Shown here: positions 44,878 to 53,028 of the stretch, one piece after another | Position numbering within the stretch: the stretch's first letter is position 1 | Layout: each line of letters opens with the position of its first letter | Assembly: GCA_002840715.1 (NCBI GenBank) | Contig: PHBW01000017.1 | Span: forward strand, 1-54,800 | Source: Chloroflexi bacterium HGW-Chloroflexi-4 | GTDB taxonomy: Bacteria; Chloroflexota; Anaerolineae; Anaerolineales; Anaerolineaceae | Length of the DNA: 54,800 bases | Reading direction: 5' to 3' | The notes under the pieces: model-generated | The model's database searches: none | What the model was told of the DNA's origin: nothing | What the model saw: only the letters and a program-made list of their open reading frames with translations | Made by a program: the position numbers and the translations under genes

Positions 44878-46908
44878 TTAGTTGATCATATAAATCTTGT
44901 ACAAACCATTATCACCTAAAAGATCTGCATCTGAAGAACAATTTACTTCTATATCAGTTTTAGTCAAATAATACCCAGAACTTACTTGAGAAGCATTGTT
45001 TACTCTGATCAGTTCTCTGTCTTTATTTTTTCCAAAAAGACCATAATCAAATGCTGAGCTCGGAAAATCAATATATAAGGTTACACCATCTGGAACGAGA
45101 GAATCGACAAATTGAATATTTTGGAGCATCCGATAACCGGAGTAATATACCTGCTCCCAATAGGAGGATTGATAAATCGTCGGTCGATCTAAAGCCGCGG
45201 TAGCAATCTGATCAGTACTTGTGATCAACTTATTTTTTATATATAGTTCATACTTATTGTTTTCTGGCAGGTTTAATATATATTGGTATTGAAATCCCCA
45301 AATAGTGCCAGCCGTTATCACTGGTCTTGAATTATTGGCAAAGTAAGTATTAAATGAAAGAAAGAGACATATAGGCAGAAAAAAAGTGATCATAATTGCC
45401 CGCCATATTCTTTTTGATGGAATCAACATTGAAACCAACGGAACCATAGGTAAGACTGGCAAAATAAAATACCTACCTTGATAGGGATCCCAGCCAGGAC
45501 GCTGAATAATCACCATGATAAAGAAAGATAGGAATAAGGTAAAGCTAAAAACCCCATAAATACGGCGATTTCTTTGTTTACTGAATAATGAGCTTAAAAT
45601 TGCTGCTGGAATTAATAGAACGCCAATTGGACCAAACCATGCGCTTTCTTCACTTAAAATTAAAGGTTCTCGATAGTTAAATTCTTCAACTTGGTCAAAA
45701 CCCGGCTGAAGGAAAACTTTCTTTTCGAGATCCAGTGAAGAGGGAACCAGAGTTTTTTGAAAATATTTGGCTTTAACTTGAATTAGTGAGTTTTGTAGAA
45801 TCCGAGGCAGACCATCCAAACCTATTAATTGATATAAGAATCGGGGGGCATTATATTTGTATTTTTCTATAACCCCACCTTCTGATAGTGTCTTGTCAAA
45901 GATTATCTGCACTCCTGCTATCGTCCCGCCCTGACGAATAACCGAATGGCCAACTAAAATAAAAACTGATACGAGGATAACCATGGTCGAACCGATCCCC
46001 CAAGGTATTAGTCGTTTATTCTTCAGTCGGCTAATCAACCAAAATACTATCCAAACAAAAAAAACAGGAATGGCTAAAAAAGCAGCTTTTTTGGTTCCAA
46101 GGGCAAAAAAAAGTGCAAAACCTGCAAATATCAAATCTAGCTTGTTTTTAGATTGAATCCAGTCCATCATAAAAGAAATACAAACCAATACCAAGACCGC
46201 AACCGTCAAATCCCCTTGAAATGAATATGTCTGCATCAATACAACCGGTAAGGAAAGGCCAACCATAGAACTGAGTAATGAACTTATGGTCGAAAAACCC
46301 AATGAACGAGAAATTCGAAATACCGTAGCCGTTGACACAACCAATGAAAACCACTGCACCAAGAAGAATAAATACTCAGACCTGCCTAATGAATATAGCC
46401 AGACTCCCTGAATATGAAAATATAACGGATCAAAAATTGAACTTATTCCATTTGGCTTTCCAAATTCCATTGTCCCTTGTTGCATCCAATAGAATATTCT
46501 GGTGATTCCAGTTGGATCAAGACTATCCATGTTATTTGGAGGTGTCGTAAAACCAACAAATAAAAAGCAGGAAAGGATCAATCCCAAAAACACTAACAAT
46601 GTAACATCAAACCACTTGAAACCGGCGAAAGAAAATCTTAGTCGAATCCAATAATCATTTAGGGTTAATGACCAACGCCACCTAATTAAGAGAGCAAACA
46701 TTCCACAAATGAAAATTTGAAGGATCAAGAATACAGGCGCTTTATCAATGATTTTGAAAATATCGAGGAATAAATAGATAAAAACATTTAAACCAAATGT
46801 GGTTATAAAGAAGACCTGAATAAATTTAGGAATGTTTAGGCGGCCATATATAGATATGTATATTATGAGAGATAAAACAATGTATATTAATAAAGAAACA
46901 ATTATCAT
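44878..46908 (-). CDS. GT-C-type membrane glycosyltransferase, paralogue 3 of a three-member family
   Basis: The 676-residue protein is colinear with the products of the genes at 15635 and 17833. It has TTPPNNMDSLDPTGITRI (121-138), SLDLE (391-395), SEESAWFGP (419-427) and RPGWDPYQGRYFI (470-482), and an extracytoplasmic tail. It is the most diverged of the three: the first loop reads PPNNMD with an inserted DPTGIT, and FDPLYFHIQGVW replaces YPINAHIQGLW. It has the same probable role, perhaps with a different donor or acceptor. It lies next to a member of the other GT-C pair, 54 bp upstream of it, a probable two-gene transcript. Confidence 0.8.
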   Translation of the reverse strand: MIIVSLLIYIVLSLIIYISIYGRLNIPKFIQVFFITTFGLNVFIYLFLDIFKIIDKAPVFLILQIFICGMFALLIRWRWSLTLNDYWIRLRFSFAGFKWFDVTLLVFLGLILSCFLFVGFTTPPNNMDSLDPTGITRIFYWMQQGTMEFGKPNGISSIFDPLYFHIQGVWLYSLGRSEYLFFLVQWFSLVVSTATVFRISRSLGFSTISSLLSSMVGLSLPVVLMQTYSFQGDLTVAVLVLVCISFMMDWIQSKNKLDLIFAGFALFFALGTKKAAFLAIPVFFVWIVFWLISRLKNKRLIPWGIGSTMVILVSVFILVGHSVIRQGGTIAGVQIIFDKTLSEGGVIEKYKYNAPRFLYQLIGLDGLPRILQNSLIQVKAKYFQKTLVPSSLDLEKKVFLQPGFDQVEEFNYREPLILSEESAWFGPIGVLLIPAAILSSLFSKQRNRRIYGVFSFTLFLSFFIMVIIQRPGWDPYQGRYFILPVLPMVPLVSMLIPSKRIWRAIMITFFLPICLFLSFNTYFANNSRPVITAGTIWGFQYQYILNLPENNKYELYIKNKLITSTDQIATAALDRPTIYQSSYWEQVYYSGYRMLQNIQFVDSLVPDGVTLYIDFPSSAFDYGLFGKNKDRELIRVNNASQVSSGYYLTKTDIEVNCSSDADLLGDNGLYKIYMIN

Positions 46909-47122
46909 AAATACAGGTTTTCACATGGAATTTTTATATAACCAAAATTTAATTGTAACACTGAATGATTCTCATCTATTGTTTACCCGTCATACTCTGG
47001 TATATGAGAATACGAAGCCAATTATGATAGAATCAAAGTGTTGTTCACGAATAATACTGTCTTCAAAGTGAGAAAAGATCAATGTCTGATTTGAATATCT
47101 TTCTATTGAGACGGTGGGGGAA

Positions 47123-48481
47123 ATGACCCGCAGCAAATATTGGATCGTCGGCTTTATCTTCTTGCTTCTAGATGGCTTGTTAGTGGGCAGTTCTTTTTAT
47201 GCGACTACAATAATAAGGTCTTTATTCATTAATGCATTTAACCTCGGACCCGTTGCCTGGGATACAGTTTTCAGTATGGCTCAATTGGGTATTTTGTTTG
47301 TTGTGGGTATCTTTTTCTTTCAGGGATTGTATCCTGGTTATGGACTGACTGCCGTCAAAGAACTTGAACTCATGAGTAAAGCGTCAACAATCTCTTTTAT
47401 CTTATTGACGACTCTCTCGTTCTTGAATAAATCATTTCTCATTTTTCCTCGTTCGATTATTGTGATGACTTGGCTATTTTGTTTGATTCTACTGCCTGTT
47501 GCCCGCTTCCTTGAGCGCAACCTGCTTTCAAGAACCAAACTCTATGGCGTACCCGTCGTTGTGCTTGGAGATGGAGCCTGGGCTGCGGAAGTAATTCGTT
47601 CACTCCAACGCGTGAAAAGGCTGGGATGGTATCCAACTACGAAAAATTCTGTCAAAGAATTTAATTTGAAAAACGACAAACCCTCTGCATCCATAGCTCT
47701 ATTGGCTTACGAAAAAGAAGTTCCTATTTCACAAAAAATTCGTGAATTGAGTCAAATCTATCGCAAAGTGGTTGTAATTGAGTCCACCAACAACTATGGA
47801 TCACTGTGGGTTGAAATCCGTGATTTAGATTCATTTATGGGGTTGGAATATCAATATCATCTATTGTCAAAAGCCAATCACCTTGTTAAACGGATTACAG
47901 ATATTCTTGCATCAATACTACTGTTGGTCATATTGAGTCCTTTGATGCTGATTGTTGGTCTTTTGATAAAACTTGATTCACCAGGCCCTATGTTTTTTAG
48001 GCAGATCAGACTCGGCCGGAATTTTAAAGCTATTAATATCTACAAATTCCGTTCGATGGTCATTGATGCTGATGAGAGGCTCCAATCACTGCTAGATAGC
48101 GACCCGGCAGCTAAAGAAATGTATAAATCTCATCATAAGCTAATAAAGGATCCACGCGTCACCCGGGTTGGCCGGTTTATCAGACGTTTCAGCATCGACG
48201 AGTTCCCTCAGTTGCTCAACGTCTTGAAGGGTGAAATGAGCCTTTCAGGCCCTCGCGCCTACCTTCCTTCAGAATTGGAAGAAATGGGCGACTATGCGTC
48301 AACAATTCTAAGGGTAAACCCGGGCATGACGGGATGGTGGCAGGTATTAGGCCGGCATGGCACTTCTTTCAAAAAACGGCTACAAATGGATGAGTATTAC
48401 ATCAGCAACTGGTCGATCTGGATGGATGTTTATATCTATTTAAAGACATTTGGTGTAGTTATTTTTGGCAAGGGGGCATAA
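47123..48481 (+). CDS. WbaP/WcaJ-type polyprenyl-phosphate hexose-1-phosphate transferase
   Basis: The 452-residue membrane protein starts sugar-chain assembly by moving a sugar-1-phosphate from a nucleotide sugar to undecaprenyl phosphate. It has four N-terminal spans (about 5-125) and a CoA-binding-like cytosolic domain (VVVLGDGAWAAEVIRSL). A C-terminal bacterial sugar transferase domain follows (from about 250): KRITDILASILLLV reentrant helix, SPGPMFFRQIRLG, YKFRSM, DEFPQLLNVLKGEMSLSGPR and PGMTGWWQV. All hallmark residues are present. ATG 47123 is preceded by GGTGGGGG at short spacing; GTG 47114 is an alternative. A possible promoter is TTGTTT (46979-46984) with TATATG (47001-47006). It opens the plus-strand exopolysaccharide module. 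Confidence 0.93.
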   Translation: MTRSKYWIVGFIFLLLDGLLVGSSFYATTIIRSLFINAFNLGPVAWDTVFSMAQLGILFVVGIFFFQGLYPGYGLTAVKELELMSKASTISFILLTTLSFLNKSFLIFPRSIIVMTWLFCLILLPVARFLERNLLSRTKLYGVPVVVLGDGAWAAEVIRSLQRVKRLGWYPTTKNSVKEFNLKNDKPSASIALLAYEKEVPISQKIRELSQIYRKVVVIESTNNYGSLWVEIRDLDSFMGLEYQYHLLSKANHLVKRITDILASILLLVILSPLMLIVGLLIKLDSPGPMFFRQIRLGRNFKAINIYKFRSMVIDADERLQSLLDSDPAAKEMYKSHHKLIKDPRVTRVGRFIRRFSIDEFPQLLNVLKGEMSLSGPRAYLPSELEEMGDYASTILRVNPGMTGWWQVLGRHGTSFKKRLQMDEYYISNWSIWMDVYIYLKTFGVVIFGKGA

Positions 48482-48624
48482 ACATAAATTACTAAATTTA
48501 AATTAGTATGCAAAAAATGGTTTTCTTTTTATGAATAATTAAATACAAAAGAAATATTCAATTTATTTTTTGTATATGTTTTGTAATAATTGTGTCCGCG
48601 CAAAAAAAAGGCAATCCATAAAAA

Positions 48625-49995
48625 ATGTCACTTTTGAAAAATTTTTTCGATGAAAACCCAAGTATTACACGAATTGCCAGCCAAATAATTTCAACTATAC
48701 CCATGTCTATTCGACTTGGAAAAAACTTTTGGGAGTGGTACAGTTTTTTTAATGAATCTGAAGGTTGGGATATAAAAAAGCTTCAAGACTATCAATTAAT
48801 TTGCCTGCGTTCCTTATTATGTGAAGTATACAACTCAAGTATTTATTTTAGACAAATTATTTCGATTACACAGATTAATAAAATTTATACCTTAGAAGAT
48901 TTTAAAAAAAATGTACCTACTTTGTCCAGAGCGGACTTTAGAGATAATTATAATTATATTCTTTCAAATACCCCTAAATATCAAAAACTAGAAAAGTCTC
49001 AGACCTCGGGTACAACTGGTATGGCTATACAGTTTTACCACGATGCTTCAGATCGTGATCGTGAGTGGGCTGCCATCTGTCATCAATGGAAACGTGTTGG
49101 CTATGATCCTGCAAATTCAAGGCGTGCAGAATTTCGTGGGTTAAACCATAAAGATCAAATAGTTAATTATATGCCACACCAAAATGCACTTCGATGTTCA
49201 ATTCTTCACATGCAAAAAGAACACATAATTAAATATGCAGATGAAATAGAAAAAAACAAAATTGATTTTTATCACGGTTATCCTAGTGCATTTTATTTAT
49301 TAGCCAATGAAATATTACGATATGGGATTAAGTTCCCTCAGCCTAAAGCAGTTTTATTAGCATCAGAGAATGTTTTTGATTGGCAAGTTGATAAAATCCA
49401 AGAAGCCTTTCCTAATTCTAAAATTTTTGCACATTATGGATGTGCAGAACGAACTGTTCTTGCAGGTTGGTGCGAGTATAGACATGAATATCATGTTATG
49501 CCTCAATATGGTCTTTTTGAGTTAAATGAAGAAACCGGTGAAATCATCGGTACAAACTTGGTGAACACAACAAATGCATTTATTCGGTATAAGATGTCAG
49601 ATGCCATACTAAAATTTGAAAATACAATTTGCCCTGATTGTAATCGACCCTACACACCCAGGCTTATTGAAATTGGAGGAAGGACCGAAGATTATCTCTA
49701 TAGTATTGAAAAAGGTTGGATTCCACCAGCCATCGTGACCTACCCTCTGAAATCATTGAAAGTAATTAATGAAATACAATTCGTTCAGAATGAAAAATCT
49801 GAAATTATCATTCGATATACAAAACCAGCATCTAAAAATGAGTTGATACAAAAAGATCTCGATGAGATTATCGATGGAATCAATCAACTTTTTGGAACAA
49901 ACACTAGATGCAAATTTGAAATTGTGGATGGTTTTGAACGTGGCGTAACTGGCAAATTTAAGTGGATTATTAATAATTTAGCAGAAAAACCATAA
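48625..49995 (+). CDS. CapK/phenylacetate-CoA-ligase-like adenylate-forming enzyme
   Basis: The 456-residue soluble protein belongs to the adenylate-forming CapK/PaaK-like group: QTSGTTG (126-132, ATP phosphate loop), HYGCAERTVLAGWCE (270-284), GEIIGTNLVNTTNAFIRYKMSD (305-326) and GGRTEDYL (351-358). ICPDCNRPYTPR (335-346) has one CxxC, with other cysteines near 283 and 273, so a metal site is possible. Such proteins are common in capsule and exopolysaccharide clusters, where the substrate is generally unknown. An acyl or amino-acid side group of the glycan is a reasonable guess. The 143-bp upstream gap is very AT-rich. The DUF362 gene follows after 100 bp. Confidence 0.85.
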   Translation: MSLLKNFFDENPSITRIASQIISTIPMSIRLGKNFWEWYSFFNESEGWDIKKLQDYQLICLRSLLCEVYNSSIYFRQIISITQINKIYTLEDFKKNVPTLSRADFRDNYNYILSNTPKYQKLEKSQTSGTTGMAIQFYHDASDRDREWAAICHQWKRVGYDPANSRRAEFRGLNHKDQIVNYMPHQNALRCSILHMQKEHIIKYADEIEKNKIDFYHGYPSAFYLLANEILRYGIKFPQPKAVLLASENVFDWQVDKIQEAFPNSKIFAHYGCAERTVLAGWCEYRHEYHVMPQYGLFELNEETGEIIGTNLVNTTNAFIRYKMSDAILKFENTICPDCNRPYTPRLIEIGGRTEDYLYSIEKGWIPPAIVTYPLKSLKVINEIQFVQNEKSEIIIRYTKPASKNELIQKDLDEIIDGINQLFGTNTRCKFEIVDGFERGVTGKFKWIINNLAEKP

Positions 49996-50095
49996 AAGTT
50001 TATAATCAATATTGGCTTAATAACAATCCAATTAACTATTGCAAGTTTGTTGGTGATTTTTTATCATGCTACAAACTAGGCAATCCGAGGAATAA

Positions 50096-51673
50096 TTGAA
50101 AAGTAGAAACCATTACATAGATGAAGAATTATTAAATAAATATTTTTCAAATATGGATGTTGCCACTTGGAGAGGAAAACCTTTTTATTTAAATATTCCA
50201 CCCTTTAATCCAAGTTTTGTTTACCCTGAATATAAGTTAACAACAATAAGCGAAATTGAAAATCCAGCATATGAAGGTGTACGATCATGCTTATTTAATC
50301 TTAACCTGGATAAAAATAATTACGGAACACCAAATTGGAATCCACTTCGAGGAATCATTAATAAAGGCAATACTGTCCTCATCAAACCGAATTTTGTAGT
50401 TGACAAACATGCACGAAATGGCAACATTTTTTCAATCATTACCCACCCCTCAATGATTAGAGCAATCGTTGATTATTGTTATTACGCATTGGACGGGCAA
50501 GGAAAAATAGTAATTGCTGACTCGCCACAAATGGATTGCGATTTTAATAATTTATTAAACATTACAAATCTTTTTTCAATACAGGATTTTTTTAAAACAA
50601 ATTTTAATTTTGATATTGAAATTATTGATTTAAGAGATTTTTGGTTTAAAGAAGAAAACGGAAATAAAATTGCATATTCATCAAACAGAATTAAACTAAA
50701 AGGTGATCCAGTTGGAAGCAGCGTCATCAATTTAGGGAGAAAAAGTGCATTTGAAGGCTTACCAAACTTAAAGAAAATTTATGGCGCTGATTATGACAGA
50801 ACCGAAACCATTTCACATCACCATGATGACATTCAAGAATATGTTTTATCAAATTCAGTTCTCCAAGCAGATGTCTTAATTTCAATTCCCAAATTAAAAG
50901 TCCATAAAAAAGTTGGCGTAACTTTAAATTCAAAAGGATTTGTTGGAACAATCACAAATAAAAATTGTTTAATTCATTACACCATTGGAACACCTAAACA
51001 GGGTGGAGATCAATATCCTGCCGGTATTTTATCCTATAAAGATAAGCTACTAGTTAACAGTAACAATAAATTGTACGATTTATTATTAGCCAAAAATTCT
51101 CATTTTCACCAAAAACTGTATTCCTACTTATTATTTGTATATAGATCCATCATTAAGCCAATTCTTAGGTCTTCTGATAAGGAAAAATCCATTATTGACG
51201 CAGGAAATTGGCACGGAAACGACAGCGCCTGGAGAATGGTTGTTGATTTATCACAAATACTATTTTACTCTGACCATCATGGTAGGCTTCAAACAACTCC
51301 TCAAAGAAAAATTTTTTCAATCATTGACGGGATCGTTGGCGGTGAAAAAGATGGTCCGTTATTACCAGATGAAAAATTGTCAGGCACCATAATCGCAGGT
51401 TTTAATCCAATTGCAACTGATATAGTTAGTGCAGCAATAATGGGTCTGAATTACAAGAAATTAAAATGGGTAAATCACCTTTTAGATTCTGAATTCTTTG
51501 TTGATCTATCAAAAATTCAAATCTTTGGTGAAGAGCATTTTCGATCAATTTTAAGTTCACCGGTCAACAGTTTGCAATTTACTCCACATATTGGTTGGCA
51601 GAACTATCTGGAGAAATTTGAAATTATTGATAATGCCTCAGATAATTCTTTGATACCCAAAAATAATCTTTGA
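50096..51673 (+). CDS. DUF362-domain protein in an exopolysaccharide cluster
   Basis: The 525-residue soluble protein matches DUF362: VLIKPNF (94-100), THPSMIRAIVDYC (116-128), IVIADSPQMDCDF (138-150), then VLISIPKLKVHKKVGVTLNSKGFVG in the middle and SIIDGIVGGEKDGPLLPDEK with GFNPIATDIVSAAIMGL near the end. No ferredoxin-type C-x2-C-x2-C cluster is present, unlike DUF362-ferredoxin fusions. The biochemical role of the family is not established. It starts at TTG with CGAGGAA just before it. The flippase starts 15 bp downstream, so DUF362 and flippase are co-transcribed. It probably acts on a cytosolic glycan intermediate before export, by position only. Confidence 0.82.
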   Translation: MKSRNHYIDEELLNKYFSNMDVATWRGKPFYLNIPPFNPSFVYPEYKLTTISEIENPAYEGVRSCLFNLNLDKNNYGTPNWNPLRGIINKGNTVLIKPNFVVDKHARNGNIFSIITHPSMIRAIVDYCYYALDGQGKIVIADSPQMDCDFNNLLNITNLFSIQDFFKTNFNFDIEIIDLRDFWFKEENGNKIAYSSNRIKLKGDPVGSSVINLGRKSAFEGLPNLKKIYGADYDRTETISHHHDDIQEYVLSNSVLQADVLISIPKLKVHKKVGVTLNSKGFVGTITNKNCLIHYTIGTPKQGGDQYPAGILSYKDKLLVNSNNKLYDLLLAKNSHFHQKLYSYLLFVYRSIIKPILRSSDKEKSIIDAGNWHGNDSAWRMVVDLSQILFYSDHHGRLQTTPQRKIFSIIDGIVGGEKDGPLLPDEKLSGTIIAGFNPIATDIVSAAIMGLNYKKLKWVNHLLDSEFFVDLSKIQIFGEEHFRSILSSPVNSLQFTPHIGWQNYLEKFEIIDNASDNSLIPKNNL

Positions 51674-51688
51674 AATGTTGGGACTGAA

Positions 51689-52993
51689 ATGAAATCGAAT
51701 ATTTTCAAAAAAATTAAATCAATGTTGGATCAGATTATGAGTTCCAAGACTATCAAAGATATATTAAAAGTATATGGTGGTGATATTGTCACGAAAATAT
51801 TAGCTGCGCTATCTACCATTATACTAATCCGAACCTTAGACCAGCACGACTATGCGCATTACGTTTCTTTTTCGGCAGTTGCTTCAATCTTTATCTCCTT
51901 TGTTGGATCAGGAATTAACGGTGCATTGATTCGGTTTTCTGCAGAACAAATTAACAAAACTGGTCAAAAACCTCTACGACTCTACCTAATTTCTCTTATT
52001 GTTCAAATCGGTATTATGATCTTTTCAGCTTTGGTAATTTTTCTCTTCCCTCACCAGGCTGCCTTGCTGTTTTTTGGTAAATCTGATTTAAGCTCAATTT
52101 TAATAGTGAGTGTCGTTTTTGGCCTCGGAAACATTTTATTTTTTTGGGGGCAAAGTGTTCTAAAATCTGAAGAACGTTTTAACGATTACATAAAAACTCT
52201 TTGGGTTAAACAAATAACAGTAATTGTCATTATTCTAATATTAATTTTTAGTAATCTCATCAACTTTTATTGGGTATCCTGGAGCATTTCTTTTTCTCAG
52301 TTAGCTTTAGGTATTGGTGTTGTTTTGTATTGTTTTAAGAATGAAAATAAACGCTCAGGGCTATTTGCACCCTCGATTAACGATCCTTCAATGAGTGATT
52401 TTTTTAAAGCCTCATCCTGGCTGATTGGATATGGAATTGCCGTTGGAATATTCAGTCAGTTGGATAAACTTTTATTAACTAGGTTTTCGACAACTTCCGA
52501 ACTTTCTAATTATGGTGTTGCCTTTCAATACTATTCAATGGCGATTCTTTTATTGGGGTCAATTTCTGCTGTACTCATACCAAAATTTTCAAAACTTGAA
52601 ATGCAAAATCCCGTAGCCCAAAAAGAATTTTTGAACAAATGGACAAAAACTCTGGTATGGTTGATCATACCGATAGTACTATTAATCATAGTTGCCAAAC
52701 CTTTATACGTCCTGATTAATGGTTCACAATATTCCAACTCTTATACAATGTTTTCAATTCTAGCAATTGGAGTATGGCTGAGTTTATTATTAAGTCCATT
52801 GACAAATATTTTAATGAGCCGGAAAGAATTTCGCTATCTCTTTATTCTTTCATTGATTGCACTTGTGCTTAGTTTTCCAATTTTTTATTTCAGCATTACC
52901 TTGTTGGGCGGTATCGGTGCAGCCATAGGGGTTATCGCGGTGCATAATGTTATTCTACAATTACCTATACTTTGGAGAGTAATCAAACAATAA
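51689..52993 (+). CDS. Wzx-like polysaccharide flippase (MOP superfamily)
   Basis: The 434-residue protein has about 12 spans and the look of oligosaccharide flippases: an N-terminal amphipathic KVYGGDIVTKILAALSTIILIRTL, YAHYVSFSAVASI, and the central SSWLIGYGIAVGIFSQLDKLLLTRFSTTSELSNYGVAFQ block where Wzx proteins keep charged residues. A late ILAIGVWLSLLLSPLTNILMSRKEF segment follows. It should move the undecaprenyl-linked repeat unit begun by the WbaP-type enzyme across the membrane. A GGGA site precedes ATG 51689. The heparinase-like gene follows after 35 bp. Confidence 0.88.
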   Translation: MKSNIFKKIKSMLDQIMSSKTIKDILKVYGGDIVTKILAALSTIILIRTLDQHDYAHYVSFSAVASIFISFVGSGINGALIRFSAEQINKTGQKPLRLYLISLIVQIGIMIFSALVIFLFPHQAALLFFGKSDLSSILIVSVVFGLGNILFFWGQSVLKSEERFNDYIKTLWVKQITVIVIILILIFSNLINFYWVSWSISFSQLALGIGVVLYCFKNENKRSGLFAPSINDPSMSDFFKASSWLIGYGIAVGIFSQLDKLLLTRFSTTSELSNYGVAFQYYSMAILLLGSISAVLIPKFSKLEMQNPVAQKEFLNKWTKTLVWLIIPIVLLIIVAKPLYVLINGSQYSNSYTMFSILAIGVWLSLLLSPLTNILMSRKEFRYLFILSLIALVLSFPIFYFSITLLGGIGAAIGVIAVHNVILQLPILWRVIKQ

Positions 52994-53028
52994 TTAAATT
53001 TGTGAGGATTTTGAAAGGCGTAATAATT

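Noticed and set aside
48493..48517. AT-only palindrome around TACTAAATTTAAATTAGTA after the WbaP-type gene
   Set aside because: There are almost no G/C pairs and no T-run follows, so it is not a convincing terminator. Such palindromes are common in AT-rich gaps.
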